A stretch of DNA of 60,398 bases from an uncultured Alistipes sp. (lineage in GTDB: Bacteria; Bacteroidota; Bacteroidia; Bacteroidales; Rikenellaceae): the NCBI GenBank assembly GCA_900550375.1, contig URRP01000007.1, forward strand, positions 1 to 60,398, in the 5' to 3' direction. Position 1 is the first letter of the stretch; every line of letters starts with the position of its first letter. Below are positions 26,106 to 35,676 of the stretch, in pieces. Position numbers and translations under genes: made by a program. The notes under the pieces are model-generated. The model ran no database searches, was not told the origin of the DNA, and saw nothing but the letters and a program-made list of their open reading frames with translations.

Positions 26106-28172
26106 CTACCATTGCGAGGATTCCGCCATGTCGTGAAGTTCGCGCGGACGCGACATCGTCTCGGTGTAGCGGCGGCCGAATTCATCGGTTGCAGTGATCT
26201 CCAGCGTGGTTGTCGGCGAGGAGCACGAGACTTCGAACATATGGGCCGTCAGCAGCGTGGGGAAGGTCATCGCTGTCGAATTCGTGTTCATGCGGTTCAT
26301 GTTGAAGTGGATCGTGTGCAGCGGATCGTAGGTGTCGACCTGTTTGACCGTCAGGTTCTTGTCGGTCTCGACTTCGCGTACCGCAACCTGCCATTTCGTG
26401 TTCCAGTTGAAGACGTTGATAAGCACCACGTTGTCCGTGCGCGGTTTGTCGTAGCCGTTGGCGTACTGCGTGAAGAATTCGGCGCTGACCGTCCCGAAAT
26501 TGTTCTTGATGGACGGACAGTATTTGTCGCGTGTAATCAGACAGTTGTTCAGATCGTAGGCGCGCAGCTGGTAGTCGGCCGCCTTGCCGATGGAGTAATA
26601 ACGCCATGTCAGATCGTTCGCGCCGCTTTCGCCGATTTCGAACATTTCGTACCCGCCCGGAACGCCGTCGCGGCACATATGGCAGCGGTTGTTGGTGTAC
26701 TTTCCCGTCCACCACCACGTCGCGCAGATAGCGGCGACGTTGTGCTCCATCATCCGGTCGTTGATGTAATTGGTGTATTTGATATGGGTGTGTCCCGTTA
26801 CGAAATGAACGTTGTAAGGTGCGAGCAGCGTCTCCATCTTCGTGCGGCACTCCGCCGGCATATAGTAGCTCCACGCGAGTTTGCCATTGTCAATGCGGAA
26901 GCGGCTCGTGAACTGGATGTGCATCCCCAGGAAGATCGTTTTTCCCGCCGGAACCTGTTTCAGGTCGGCTTCGAGCCACTTGAGCTGATCCGCCGTGAGG
27001 CCCTGCGTGTAACTCAGGTCTCCGACAGTACCCTGTGCGCCGCCCTTGTTGGCGAAGAGCGTGTTGTCCAGCTGGATGTAGTGGATGTCGCCGATGTTGA
27101 ACGAGTAGTAGGTCGGCCCGAAGGTCTCGCGCCATGTGTCTTCCGATTTGAAATCGTCGGCGATGTAGGGGTCGTTGTCGTGGTTGCCCGGGATATTGTA
27201 GATGGGGATATCCAGATCGGCCATCTGCTGGTAGTACTTGGCGGGGAGGTAGCTGTTCTTATACCACCATTCGTCCCACGACAAATCGCCGAGAGTCATT
27301 GCGTAGAGCTTGACGCCGTCGGCCTTCGCCTGTTCGATCTGCTTCTTGAGGTCGACTTTGAAGCCGTGTTCGAACTGATAGACGTCGTCGGTGCGGTTGG
27401 CCAGATGGGTGTCGGAAAAGACGATCATCCGGTGGCGTGTGTTGGCCTCCGGTGCGAGGATGAAACAACGCTGTTCGTAGGTCGAGGAGGAGCCTTTCAG
27501 CCGCCGGAAGAATTGGGGGATGGTGCGGTTGACCGCTGCGCGGTATCCGCCGGGGATGGAGATGAAGACATAGCCCCGCTGTTTGAGTGACGAGAGGTAG
27601 TAGCAGCCCTGCTCGTCGGTCGTAGTCACGAAAACCCCGTCCGAAACGGCGACGCCTGCAAGGGGCTTGCCCGTATTGTCGATGACGCGACCGTAGACGG
27701 TGCTGCCGGGTACCTGCGGCACTTCGGAACGGTCGATCACGTCGATGAACGCCGTGCCCAGATCGACGTTTTTCCCGCTCTTATTAAAGGTGAGGCGATA
27801 CATGCCCCCGATCAGTCCGGCGGGCGTTTGCAGGGTGGCTCCCAGCTCTTCGTCGACCTCCTTCACCGGCATTTTGTAGGTTTCCGCCGCGTCGCCGCGG
27901 GCGGTCAGCTGCAGGTAGTCGTCGGCTCCGATGCCGCTGCACGGGAGCAGGAACGTGTCGTTGAACCCCATCTCCACGACCTCTGCGACCTTGTAGGACG
28001 CAACGTCGGTGAGCTTGTTAGGATCCTCAGTGTCTCCACCCCCCCCCTTGGGATTCTCGGGAGTTGCAGGGTCAGAACCGCCGCAAAAGCAGAGGAGAGT
28101 GGTAGTGAGGAGCAATGCGAAAACTCCTAAGAAATGACCGATCGGTTTTACAACGTTGTAATTTTTCTTCAT
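26106..28172 (-). CDS. Calcineurin-like metallophosphoesterase lipoprotein
   Basis: Protein of 688 aa from the ATG at 28172, chosen over 28199 because AAGGAT lies just upstream and MKKNYNVV starts a lipoprotein signal (LLCFC, Cys28 or Cys30). Order: an N-terminal beta domain, a carboxypeptidase-regulatory-like domain (VYGRVIDNTGKPLAGVAV), the phosphoesterase core with SDTH, GDLSWD, PGNHDND, GMHIQF and TGHTH metal-ligand motifs, and a C-terminal beta domain. These enzymes use two metal ions to cleave phosphomono- or diesters; the substrate is unknown. It is the first gene of the Sus operon, behind a LacI-type operator. A run of nine G/C pairs lies in its linker at residues 43-45, where slippage would cut the protein short. 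Confidence 0.88.
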   Translation of the reverse strand: MKKNYNVVKPIGHFLGVFALLLTTTLLCFCGGSDPATPENPKGGGGDTEDPNKLTDVASYKVAEVVEMGFNDTFLLPCSGIGADDYLQLTARGDAAETYKMPVKEVDEELGATLQTPAGLIGGMYRLTFNKSGKNVDLGTAFIDVIDRSEVPQVPGSTVYGRVIDNTGKPLAGVAVSDGVFVTTTDEQGCYYLSSLKQRGYVFISIPGGYRAAVNRTIPQFFRRLKGSSSTYEQRCFILAPEANTRHRMIVFSDTHLANRTDDVYQFEHGFKVDLKKQIEQAKADGVKLYAMTLGDLSWDEWWYKNSYLPAKYYQQMADLDIPIYNIPGNHDNDPYIADDFKSEDTWRETFGPTYYSFNIGDIHYIQLDNTLFANKGGAQGTVGDLSYTQGLTADQLKWLEADLKQVPAGKTIFLGMHIQFTSRFRIDNGKLAWSYYMPAECRTKMETLLAPYNVHFVTGHTHIKYTNYINDRMMEHNVAAICATWWWTGKYTNNRCHMCRDGVPGGYEMFEIGESGANDLTWRYYSIGKAADYQLRAYDLNNCLITRDKYCPSIKNNFGTVSAEFFTQYANGYDKPRTDNVVLINVFNWNTKWQVAVREVETDKNLTVKQVDTYDPLHTIHFNMNRMNTNSTAMTFPTLLTAHMFEVSCSSPTTTLEITATDEFGRRYTETMSRPRELHDMAESSQW
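28039..28047. repeat. C9/G9 tract inside the metallophosphoesterase gene
   Basis: Nine consecutive C on the plus strand, coding GGG GGG GGT for a Gly run just after the lipoprotein signal. The reading frame is intact as given. Gain or loss of one base would frameshift the protein soon after its signal peptide. Confidence 0.9.
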
Positions 28173-28252
28173 ATCCTTTGATCTTTTGTTTTTTGGCACG
28201 GTATAATCCGCAAGCGGCTTTTGTCTTGGTGAATCGAATACTCTTTTTTCTG

Positions 28253-28302
28253 TTTGCGCAAACGTTTGTGCAAATATAAAAATTCAAGGGATATTTCACA
28301 AT
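28253..28302 (-). promoter_or_regulatory. Promoter and LacI-type operator of the first Sus operon
   Basis: On the minus strand, ATTG (28302-28299), 20 bp, then TATATTTG (28278-28271) make a Bacteroidetes promoter. The palindrome at 28253-28274 (TTTGCACAAAC then GTTTGCGCAAA read on the minus strand) starts in the -7 box and covers the start point. It differs from the site at 1755-1776 at one base and sits in the same place relative to the -7 box. The leader to 28172 would be about 90 nt. Confidence 0.8.
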
Positions 28303-28736
28303 TAAATAAAATATATTTTTTGCTTTCCGATGAAATTAATTTTTTTTCAAAACTGTTTTTGTGTATTATTTTCGTAACTATCAGCGGGTTATAACCTGTT
28401 CTTTATTTTGTATTAATAATAAAATTTAATAATTCGCACCTGTGTAAATTGCTATTTCTTCGGTTTCCGGCGGCTCGAATCCCTTCGATTTTTTGTTGCG
28501 CAAAGGATTGAGCCTAACTTTTTGGAGGGATTGTCTCTCTTTCTCTTTTCGTAAAATGGGTGATTCGGATCGTGTGACGATTGCCGTTCGCTGAAACGGA
28601 GATCAGAGAGGTTCGACCTGCTTCGGACCGACGGCGCGATCTGCTCGAACGAAGGGGCGGAAATTCTGACGGTAATCCGTTGTTGCGGAGGGCGTGGAGC
28701 GTCCGTCTTAGGAGCGGGATAATCCGCTGTACAGAA
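28303..28736. other. Gene-free AT-rich then mixed spacer
   Basis: The first 140 bp are very AT-rich and lie upstream of the Sus operon promoter, where an activator could bind. The rest contains short open frames without ribosome binding sites or recognisable protein features. No RNA family was recognised. Confidence 0.4.
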
Positions 28737-28800
28737 GGGGGGGGGCACGTTGTGCCGGTTTGCTGTACCGGTTTGCTGCGTCGGTTTGCTGCCCCCCCCC
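28737..28800. repeat. G9 and C9 tracts flanking three 13-bp tandem repeats
   Basis: Nine G (28737-28745) and nine C (28792-28800) face each other across three copies of CCGGTTTGCTG spaced every 13 bp (28755, 28768, 28781; the third begins with T). The tracts could pair in a single strand or RNA. Confidence 0.85.
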
Positions 28801-28870
28801 TGCATCAGAATTTGTCGTGCCCGTTCGTTGCTCGGATTCGCTGCTTCTCCTTGCCGTACATACACTTATA

Positions 28871-28986
28871 TTGTCATCCCGAGCGCGGTGAAACGAAGCG
28901 TGGGAATCGACCGCAGAGATAACGATCCGCGAGAACGAATAACGATGATCCTCACGTCGGGCCTGCGGCCCTCCTCAGGATGACAA
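28871..28986. mobile_element. MITE-like dispersed repeat, copy B
   Basis: A 116-bp segment bounded by near-perfect 13-bp terminal inverted repeats: TTGTCATCCCGAG at the left, and the reverse complement of TTGTCATCCTGAG at the right. Internal blocks (GCGTGGGAATCG, GATCCTC, CCTCCTCAGG) recur at 12788-12871. It has no gene, so it could move only with a transposase from elsewhere. Target-site duplications were not clear. Confidence 0.6.
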
Positions 28987-29083
28987 ATACATTCTTTGCG
29001 CCGACCCGCTGAAGAGCGCGTTGCTGCGGTCGCATCGGTAGGGCTTCTAATGCAACCCTGCCGATGCCGCCTGCAAAGATGAA

Positions 29084-29213
29084 AGAGGCGTCCGACTGAC
29101 GCCGCCGCAGAGAATTTTTCGGTATGGGAATGCCGTTGCAAGTTGCGGAGCCGGAAGAGGCATCCCCCTGATGCCGACGCAGGGAATTTCGCGCTGTGGG
29201 AGTGCGATTGTTG
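29084..29213. repeat. Degenerate 72-bp tandem repeat with covarying hairpins
   Basis: Units begin near 29084 and 29156 and share GAGGC-TC, CGCAG-GAATTT and TGGGA-TGC blocks. Each opens with a hairpin: GGCGTC/GACGCC (29087-29103) in the first and GGCATC/GATGCC (29159-29175) in the second. The stem difference is compensatory (G-C to A-T), which suggests the pairing is kept. A third GGCGTC/GACGCC pair with a longer loop follows near 29259-29289. Confidence 0.65.
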
Positions 29214-29456
29214 GGTATGGAAACGGAAAGGCCGTTCAATTCCTTCGGGCGACGTTCGGCGGCGTCACGGGGGATCGGAGCCGACGCCGTTTCTCCGCTC
29301 GGGATGCCGGCAGCCCTCTGCTTTCCAATCTGAGAACAGAGGATATACCCCTCAGAAGGGACTATATTTTTTTAGGTCTATATTTAATTTAAATATTTGT
29401 AAATCATTTTATTTAATATGTTTTTCCGCTATATTTAAAAGCAAGATTCTCAAATG

Positions 29457-29488
29457 CTTGTTTATCTTATAAAATTAACTTAATTTTG
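29457..29488 (+). promoter_or_regulatory. Promoter of the Gfo/Idh/MocA-tat gene cluster
   Basis: TAATTTTG at 29481-29488 with CTTG at 29457-29460, 20 bp apart, in AT-rich DNA. The leader to 29581 is about 85 nt. Confidence 0.6.
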
Positions 29489-29580
29489 TACAATAACAGA
29501 GACGTTGTGAATGAACGGTTCTGAAAAAAGCACTTCGAAACATATATTATTTTACAACCTAAAAGTTACTACAAAACGAA

Positions 29581-30654
29581 ATGAGTCCTATCAAAATCGG
29601 TATGATCGGCTTCGGCAGAATGGGCGGGTTTTATCTTGAACAGATGCAGAAGAGCGGACGGTGGGAGGTGGTCTATATCTGCGATGTCTCTTCAGAATCG
29701 CGAGAAGAGGCCCGCAGGCTGGCTCCGCAGTCGAAGGTAGTCGCCGATGAGCAGATCATCTTCGAAGATCCCGAGATAGAAGTCGTCGGTCTGTTCGCTC
29801 TGGCCGATTCCCGACTGTCGCAGATCGGCAAGGCCATTGCCGCCGGCAAACACGTCATTGCGGAGAAACCGATCGCCGACAGCGTCGAACGCGAATGGCA
29901 GGCGGTGACGCTCGCCGAGAATACCTCGCTGTTTTCAACGGTCAATCTCTATCTGCGCAGTTCTTGGTATCACAATACGATCAAGGAGTTCATCGCGTCG
30001 GGTGAGATCGGCGAGCTGGCGATCATCCGCGTCTGCCATATGACCCCGGGGCTGGCGCCCGGCGAAGGCCATGAATTCGAAGGCCCTTCGTTCCACGACT
30101 GCGGGATGCACTATGTGGATATTGCGCGTTGGTATGCCGAGTCCGAGTTCAAGACGTGGAACGCGCAGGCCGTGCGCATGTGGAACTACAAGGATCCGTG
30201 GTGGCTGCAATGTCACGGAACCTTCGAGAACGGAGTTGTCTTCGACATCACGCAGGGGCACGTATACGGGCAGCTGGCCGAGAAACAGACGCACAACTCC
30301 TACGTGGATATCATCGGCACGAAGGGCATTGCGCGGATGACGCACGATTTCAAGACGGCGGTGGTCGAGCTGCACGGCGTGACGCAGACGCACCGGATCG
30401 AGCGCCCCTACGGCGGCAAGAACATCGACGTGCTGTGCGAGCGCTTTGCGCAGTCGATCGAGTCGGGTCGGCGGTGCGAGGAACTTCCCCGCTTCCGTGA
30501 TGCGGCGATCGCCTCGGAGTATGCATGGCGATTCATTCGCGACGCCCAGACGCACGACGTGCCGGCCATCGGAGATTTGCAGACGTTGCAGCAGATACGC
30601 AAACGCCGTCAGACGATGAAAAACGGATACGGCCTGCTGCGCAAACGCGCGTGA
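29581..30654 (+). CDS. Cytoplasmic Gfo/Idh/MocA family oxidoreductase
   Basis: Protein of 357 aa with no signal peptide. The NAD(P)-binding motif is GMIGFGRMGG (residues about 7-16), and the catalytic-side EKP motif is VIAEKPIAD (about 96-104), where Lys acts as general acid/base. HDCGMHYVDIARWY (about 177-190) completes the active site. Such enzymes oxidise or reduce a sugar or polyol hydroxyl, here possibly restoring a 3-keto sugar produced outside the cytoplasm. It is the first gene of a same-strand run leading to tatA, 44 bp downstream. The substrate is inferred from the neighbours only. Confidence 0.87.
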   Translation: MSPIKIGMIGFGRMGGFYLEQMQKSGRWEVVYICDVSSESREEARRLAPQSKVVADEQIIFEDPEIEVVGLFALADSRLSQIGKAIAAGKHVIAEKPIADSVEREWQAVTLAENTSLFSTVNLYLRSSWYHNTIKEFIASGEIGELAIIRVCHMTPGLAPGEGHEFEGPSFHDCGMHYVDIARWYAESEFKTWNAQAVRMWNYKDPWWLQCHGTFENGVVFDITQGHVYGQLAEKQTHNSYVDIIGTKGIARMTHDFKTAVVELHGVTQTHRIERPYGGKNIDVLCERFAQSIESGRRCEELPRFRDAAIASEYAWRFIRDAQTHDVPAIGDLQTLQQIRKRRQTMKNGYGLLRKRA

Positions 30655-30698
30655 ACCGTACGGAAGAGATCGGAATAAAAACCTTTAAAACTTAGATC

Positions 30699-30893
30699 AT
30701 GAATAAATTATTGTTTCTCGGGAATTTTGGCGCCGGCGAAATCTTCGTCATCGCGCTCATCGTCCTGCTGCTTTTCGGCGGTAAGAAGATTCCTGAACTG
30801 ATGAAGGGACTCGGGAAGGGCATCCGCAGCTTCAAGGAGGGGATGAACAACATCGAGAAGGAGATCGAGAATACCGATCAGGAGCAGAAATAA
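30699..30893 (+). CDS. tatA: Twin-arginine translocase subunit TatA/E
   Basis: Protein of 64 aa with one N-terminal transmembrane helix (GEIFVIALIVLLLFG, about residues 13-27), the FGG-KKIPEL hinge and an amphipathic helix (MKGLGKGIRSFKEGMNN), then an acidic/charged tail. It forms the protein-conducting part of the Tat system that exports folded proteins. tatC is 4 kb downstream at the end of the same run, and a Tat-signal oxidoreductase lies between them. No tatB-like gene is present, as in many Bacteroidetes. Confidence 0.93.
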   Translation: MNKLLFLGNFGAGEIFVIALIVLLLFGGKKIPELMKGLGKGIRSFKEGMNNIEKEIENTDQEQK

Positions 30894-31253
30894 CCCTTTC
30901 CGGTCGGCGAGGGCAGAGATCGTTTGCGGGCTGTGCCGAGCGCAGGAAACGACTTCGATTCGTGAGGGCGGCCGCTTGCAGAGGCGGGAGGCGTATATCG
31001 AAACCGGACGTTTCTGATTCGTGAGGGCGACACCGCTTGCGGATATGCCGGATGCAGAAAGCGGCCGTCGAAAATAGGCGTTTTTCGCAGCCGGCGCGGA
31101 AGAGGGCGGTGCCCGGAGGCTGCCGCGTATGGAGAGCGAGCCGTCGAAAGGAGCCTTTCCTGCCGGCGGGCAGCGGAGAAACTCGGGATCGGCCGGATGC
31201 GGAACCCGATTGTCGAATGCAACCAAATATTAACCTAACTAAATCTTAGAACA
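30894..31253. repeat. Intercistronic array of degenerate repeats of about 65-70 bp
   Basis: The 360-bp gap between tatA and the Tat-signal oxidoreductase holds four or five diverged units that share GATTCGTGAGGGC, GCTTGCGG/GGATGC and GCCGTCGAAA blocks. Related blocks (GGCTGTCGAAA, TTCGATTCGCGAGGGG) fill the gap before tatC. No gene is supported. Confidence 0.55.
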
Positions 31254-32726
<1,473 letters not shown>

Positions 32727-32768
32727 TCTCAATGAATCAGAATCCAATTTAAAACCACAGAAAAGAGT

Positions 32769-33647
32769 ATGAAAAAGACGATTTTATTCTCAGCGTGTGC
32801 CGTATTGAGCCTGTCGATGGCTGCCTGCGGCGGGAATCCCAACAAGGCGAAGAACGCCGAAGCGGCTGCCGAGACGAAAGCCGAGGCGAAGGCCGTTCCC
32901 GAATACAAGGTGATCGACAAGCCGCAGGTCGACCTGTCGACGCTCAAACAGGATAAGGAGGGGTATTATATCATCTTCGACGGCAAGACCTTCAACGGCT
33001 GGCGCGGTTACGGCAAGGACAACGTTCCGGGCAAGTGGACGATCGACGACGGTGCGATCAAGTTCAACGGTACGGGCGGCGGCGAGGCGCAGAAAGCCGA
33101 CGGCGGCGACCTGATCTTCGCGCACAAGTTCAAGAACTTCGAACTCGAACTGGAGTGGAAGGTTTCCAAAGGCGGTAACTCGGGTGTCTTTTACCTCGCT
33201 CAGGAGGTCGAGGCCGAGAAGAACGGTAAGATGAAGATGCAGCCCATCTACATCTCCTGCCCCGAATATCAGGTGTTGGACAACGCGAACCATCCCGATG
33301 CGAAGCTGGGTGTGGACGGCAACCGTCAGTCGGCGTCGCTCTACGACATGATTCCCGCCGTGCCGCAGAACCAGAAGCCTTTCGGCGAGTGGAACAAGGC
33401 CAAGATCATGGTCTACAAGGGAACGGTCGTGCACGGCCAGAACGATCAGAACGTCGTGGAGTACCACCTCTGGACGCCTCAGTGGACGGAGATGCTCGAA
33501 AACAGCAAGTTCTCGTCGCAGAAGTGGCCGCTCGCATTCGAACTGCTCAACAACTGCGGCGGTGAGAACCACGAGGGTTACATCGGTTTGCAGGATCACG
33601 GCGACGACGTCTGGTTCCGCAACATCCGCGTCAAGGTACTCGACTAA
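32769..33647 (+). CDS. DUF1080 (3-keto-glycoside hydrolase-like) lipoprotein
   Basis: Lipoprotein of 292 aa (LSMAAC, Cys19), followed by an Ala/Glu/Lys-rich linker (KNAEAAAETKAEAKA) and a DUF1080 beta-sandwich (residues about 65-290: YIIFDGKTFNGWRGYG, GGNSGVFYLAQE, EWNKAKIMVYKGTVVH). DUF1080 is the 3-keto-disaccharide hydrolase family; members cleave glycosides already oxidised at C3. The preceding oxidoreductase, 42 bp away, would supply that substrate. Location is periplasmic or outer membrane. Confidence 0.88.
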   Translation: MKKTILFSACAVLSLSMAACGGNPNKAKNAEAAAETKAEAKAVPEYKVIDKPQVDLSTLKQDKEGYYIIFDGKTFNGWRGYGKDNVPGKWTIDDGAIKFNGTGGGEAQKADGGDLIFAHKFKNFELELEWKVSKGGNSGVFYLAQEVEAEKNGKMKMQPIYISCPEYQVLDNANHPDAKLGVDGNRQSASLYDMIPAVPQNQKPFGEWNKAKIMVYKGTVVHGQNDQNVVEYHLWTPQWTEMLENSKFSSQKWPLAFELLNNCGGENHEGYIGLQDHGDDVWFRNIRVKVLD

Positions 33648-33662
33648 TCGACCGTTTGGACG

Positions 33663-34568
33663 ATGAAACGAAAACTATTGACAGCGGTTTGTATCCTTCT
33701 CGCTGCGGCGATGCTCCCCTCGGGAGCATTTGCCAAAGCGGGGAAGACGCCGAAGAAAGAGGTCGGTATCCAGCTCTATTCGGTACGCTCGCTGATCGGC
33801 GTATTCGGCAAGAGTCAAGGGGACTACAAGCCCGTGTTGCAGGCGCTCGCCGATATGGGATATACCTCCGTGGAGGCCGCCAGCTATAAGGACGGACTGA
33901 TTTACGGAACCCCCCCCCAACAGTTCCGCCGCGACGTGGAGGCGACCGGCATGAAGGTGCTGTCGACCCACTGCACGCTCAACCTTTCGGACAAGCAGCT
34001 GGCCACGGGCGATTTTTCGGAGGCGCTTGCATGGTGGGACGAATGCATCGCGGCGCACAAGGCCGCCGGCGTGGAGTACATCGTCGTGCCGTCGATGCGG
34101 CGCATCGAGACGCTCGACGGGCTGGCGACTTACTGCCGCTACTTCAACGAGATCGGTGCCCGCTGCAAGGCTGCCGGCATCAAGTTCGGCTACCATAACC
34201 ACTCGCGTGAGTTCGAGAAGGTCGAAGACCGCGTGATGCTGGACTACATGCTCGAAAACACCGATCCCGAAAAGGTCTTCTTCCAGATGGACGTCTATTG
34301 GACGGTGATGGGAAAAGCCAGTCCGGTCGACTACTTCACGAAGTACCCGGGCCGGTTCCGGCTGTTGCATATCAAGGACCGCCGCGAGGTGGGACAGAGC
34401 GGCATGGTCGGCTACGATGCGATTTTCCGTAATGCGAAGACCGCCGGCGTGGAGAATATCATCGTCGAGATGGAGGGATCGAGCTACGACGACGTCCTGC
34501 GCAGCGTGCGCGAATGCGTCGATTACCTGCTCGAAGCGCCCTTCGTCGAGGCTTCCTACGCGAAATAG
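33663..34568 (+). CDS. Exported sugar phosphate isomerase/epimerase-like protein
   Basis: Protein of 301 aa with a signal peptide (about 1-23, ending PSGAFAKA) and a xylose-isomerase-like TIM barrel (GIQLYSVRS near 36, YIVVPSMRR near 140, FGYHNHSREF near 178, FQMDVYWTVMG near 210, IIVEMEGSSYD near 265). His, Glu and Asp metal ligands of the family are present. Exported members next to DUF1080 and Gfo/Idh/MocA genes are thought to act on keto-sugars. The gene starts 15 bp after the DUF1080 gene. Nine C in a row at 33910-33918 (codons for TPPQ) form a slippage-prone tract in frame. Confidence 0.85.
   Translation: MKRKLLTAVCILLAAAMLPSGAFAKAGKTPKKEVGIQLYSVRSLIGVFGKSQGDYKPVLQALADMGYTSVEAASYKDGLIYGTPPQQFRRDVEATGMKVLSTHCTLNLSDKQLATGDFSEALAWWDECIAAHKAAGVEYIVVPSMRRIETLDGLATYCRYFNEIGARCKAAGIKFGYHNHSREFEKVEDRVMLDYMLENTDPEKVFFQMDVYWTVMGKASPVDYFTKYPGRFRLLHIKDRREVGQSGMVGYDAIFRNAKTAGVENIIVEMEGSSYDDVLRSVRECVDYLLEAPFVEASYAK
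33910..33918. repeat. C9 tract inside the isomerase-like gene
   Basis: Nine C spanning Thr-Pro-Pro-Gln codons at about residues 83-86. The frame is intact here; a change of one base would truncate the barrel early. Confidence 0.9.
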
Positions 34569-34592
34569 TCGTGGAGGCCGGTTGAATTGGAG

Positions 34593-34622
34593 ATATCCGG
34601 TTGTCGCAGGATAACCGGATAT
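34593..34622 (+). terminator. Hairpin after the isomerase-like gene
   Basis: ATATCCGGTT (34593-34602) pairs with AACCGGATAT (34613-34622) around a 10-nt loop, then a short TTTC. It may reduce read-through into tatC. Confidence 0.55.
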
Positions 34623-34639
34623 TTCATCGAAGAGTGACC

Positions 34640-34835
34640 GATTGCGTGTTTCGCGCGGCGGGAGCTGTGCGTCCCGTGAAAAACGGCTGTCGAAAGCGGG
34701 CGTTTTCGATTCGCGAGGGGCTGTCTGCGGATTCTGCCGAGCGGAGAAAACGAAGAACATCCCGACGTTTTCGATAGAGGGGACGAAGAGTGCTCGGGGA
34801 GGAAAGAGAAAACGACTGTTGAAAACAAAGAAAAA
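34640..34835. repeat. Degenerate repeats upstream of tatC
   Basis: GGCTGTCGAAAGCGGGCG, TTTTCGATTCGCGAGGGG and GAGAAAACGA blocks repeat with a period near 65-70 bp and match the array at 30894-31253. No promoter of the TTTG/TAnnTTTG type was seen here. Confidence 0.5.
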
Positions 34836-34850
34836 TTACGGACCTGAACG

Positions 34851-35630
34851 ATGGAAGAGAAGGAAATGTCATTTTGGGCGCATCTGGAGGATCTCCGCCG
34901 AGCGTTGTTCCGCGTGGTGGCGGTGCTGCTCGTATTCATGATCGCATGTTTCTGGGTCATGCCCGATCTGTTCGACGCGTTCGTGCTGGGGCCGACCACC
35001 TCCGACTTTTTCCTTTATAAATGGTTGTCGCGGCTCGGCGGTACGGGGACGTTCCTGCCCGATTTCAGCAACGACGACTTCGCCGTGGAGATCATCAACA
35101 TCAACGTCGCTTCGCAGTTCCTGACCCACATCAGTACGTCGTTCTGGTTCGCGCTGGTGCTGATGTTTCCCTACCTGATTTTCGAGGTGTGGCGGTTCGT
35201 TCAGCCGGCGTTGTTCGAGAATGAGAAACGCAGCGTAGGGCTGGCTTTTCTGGGCGGAACCTTTATGTTCTTTCTGGGATGCGCCGTGGGCTACTGTCTG
35301 GTCTTCCCCTTCACGTTCCGCTTCCTGACCGAGTACCAGCTGAGCGCCTCGATCGTCAACCAGATTTCGCTGAACTCCTATATGGGCAACTTCCTGATGC
35401 TGGTCTTCGTCATGGGCATCGTCTTCGAGCTGCCGCTGCTGGCGTGGCTGCTTTCGAAGCTGGGGCTGGTGAACAAGACCTTCTTCCGCCAATATCGCCG
35501 GCACGCCGTGGTCATCCTGCTGGTGCTTTCGGCGATCATCACCCCGTCGGGCGATCCCTTCACGCTGATGGTCGTATTTCTGCCGCTCTATCTGCTGTAT
35601 GAGCTGGGCATCCTGATCGTCAAGGAGTAA
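34851..35630 (+). CDS. tatC: Sec-independent translocase subunit TatC
   Basis: Inner-membrane protein of 259 aa with six hydrophobic segments. The N-terminal FWAHLEDLRRALFRV (residues about 8-22) is the TatC signature that binds the twin-arginine signal; Glu14 corresponds to the conserved acidic residue. SAIITPSGDPFTLMVVFLPL (about 228-247) is the typical last membrane pair. It closes the run from tatA to tatC and a strong terminator follows. No second Tat locus is visible in the window, so this may be the cell's general Tat system placed around its main substrate. Confidence 0.93.
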   Translation: MEEKEMSFWAHLEDLRRALFRVVAVLLVFMIACFWVMPDLFDAFVLGPTTSDFFLYKWLSRLGGTGTFLPDFSNDDFAVEIININVASQFLTHISTSFWFALVLMFPYLIFEVWRFVQPALFENEKRSVGLAFLGGTFMFFLGCAVGYCLVFPFTFRFLTEYQLSASIVNQISLNSYMGNFLMLVFVMGIVFELPLLAWLLSKLGLVNKTFFRQYRRHAVVILLVLSAIITPSGDPFTLMVVFLPLYLLYELGILIVKE

Positions 35631-35646
35631 AAGACTGCGTTATCGG

Positions 35647-35676
35647 AAAGAGGGAGAGCGACCGCTCTCCCTCTTT
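35647..35676 (+). terminator. Intrinsic terminator after tatC
   Basis: A perfect 14-bp stem, AAAGAGGGAGAGCG (35647-35660) with CGCTCTCCCTCTTT (35663-35676), ending in Ts. Confidence 0.85.

Noticed and set aside
28755..28791. Small CRISPR array
   Set aside because: The repeats are 11 bp at a 13-bp period with two-base gaps, which is a tandem repeat, not repeats with spacers; no cas gene is present.
28452..28865. Open frame of 137 codons in the repeat-rich gap
   Set aside because: It reads through the C9/G9 repeats, has no ribosome binding site and resembles no protein.
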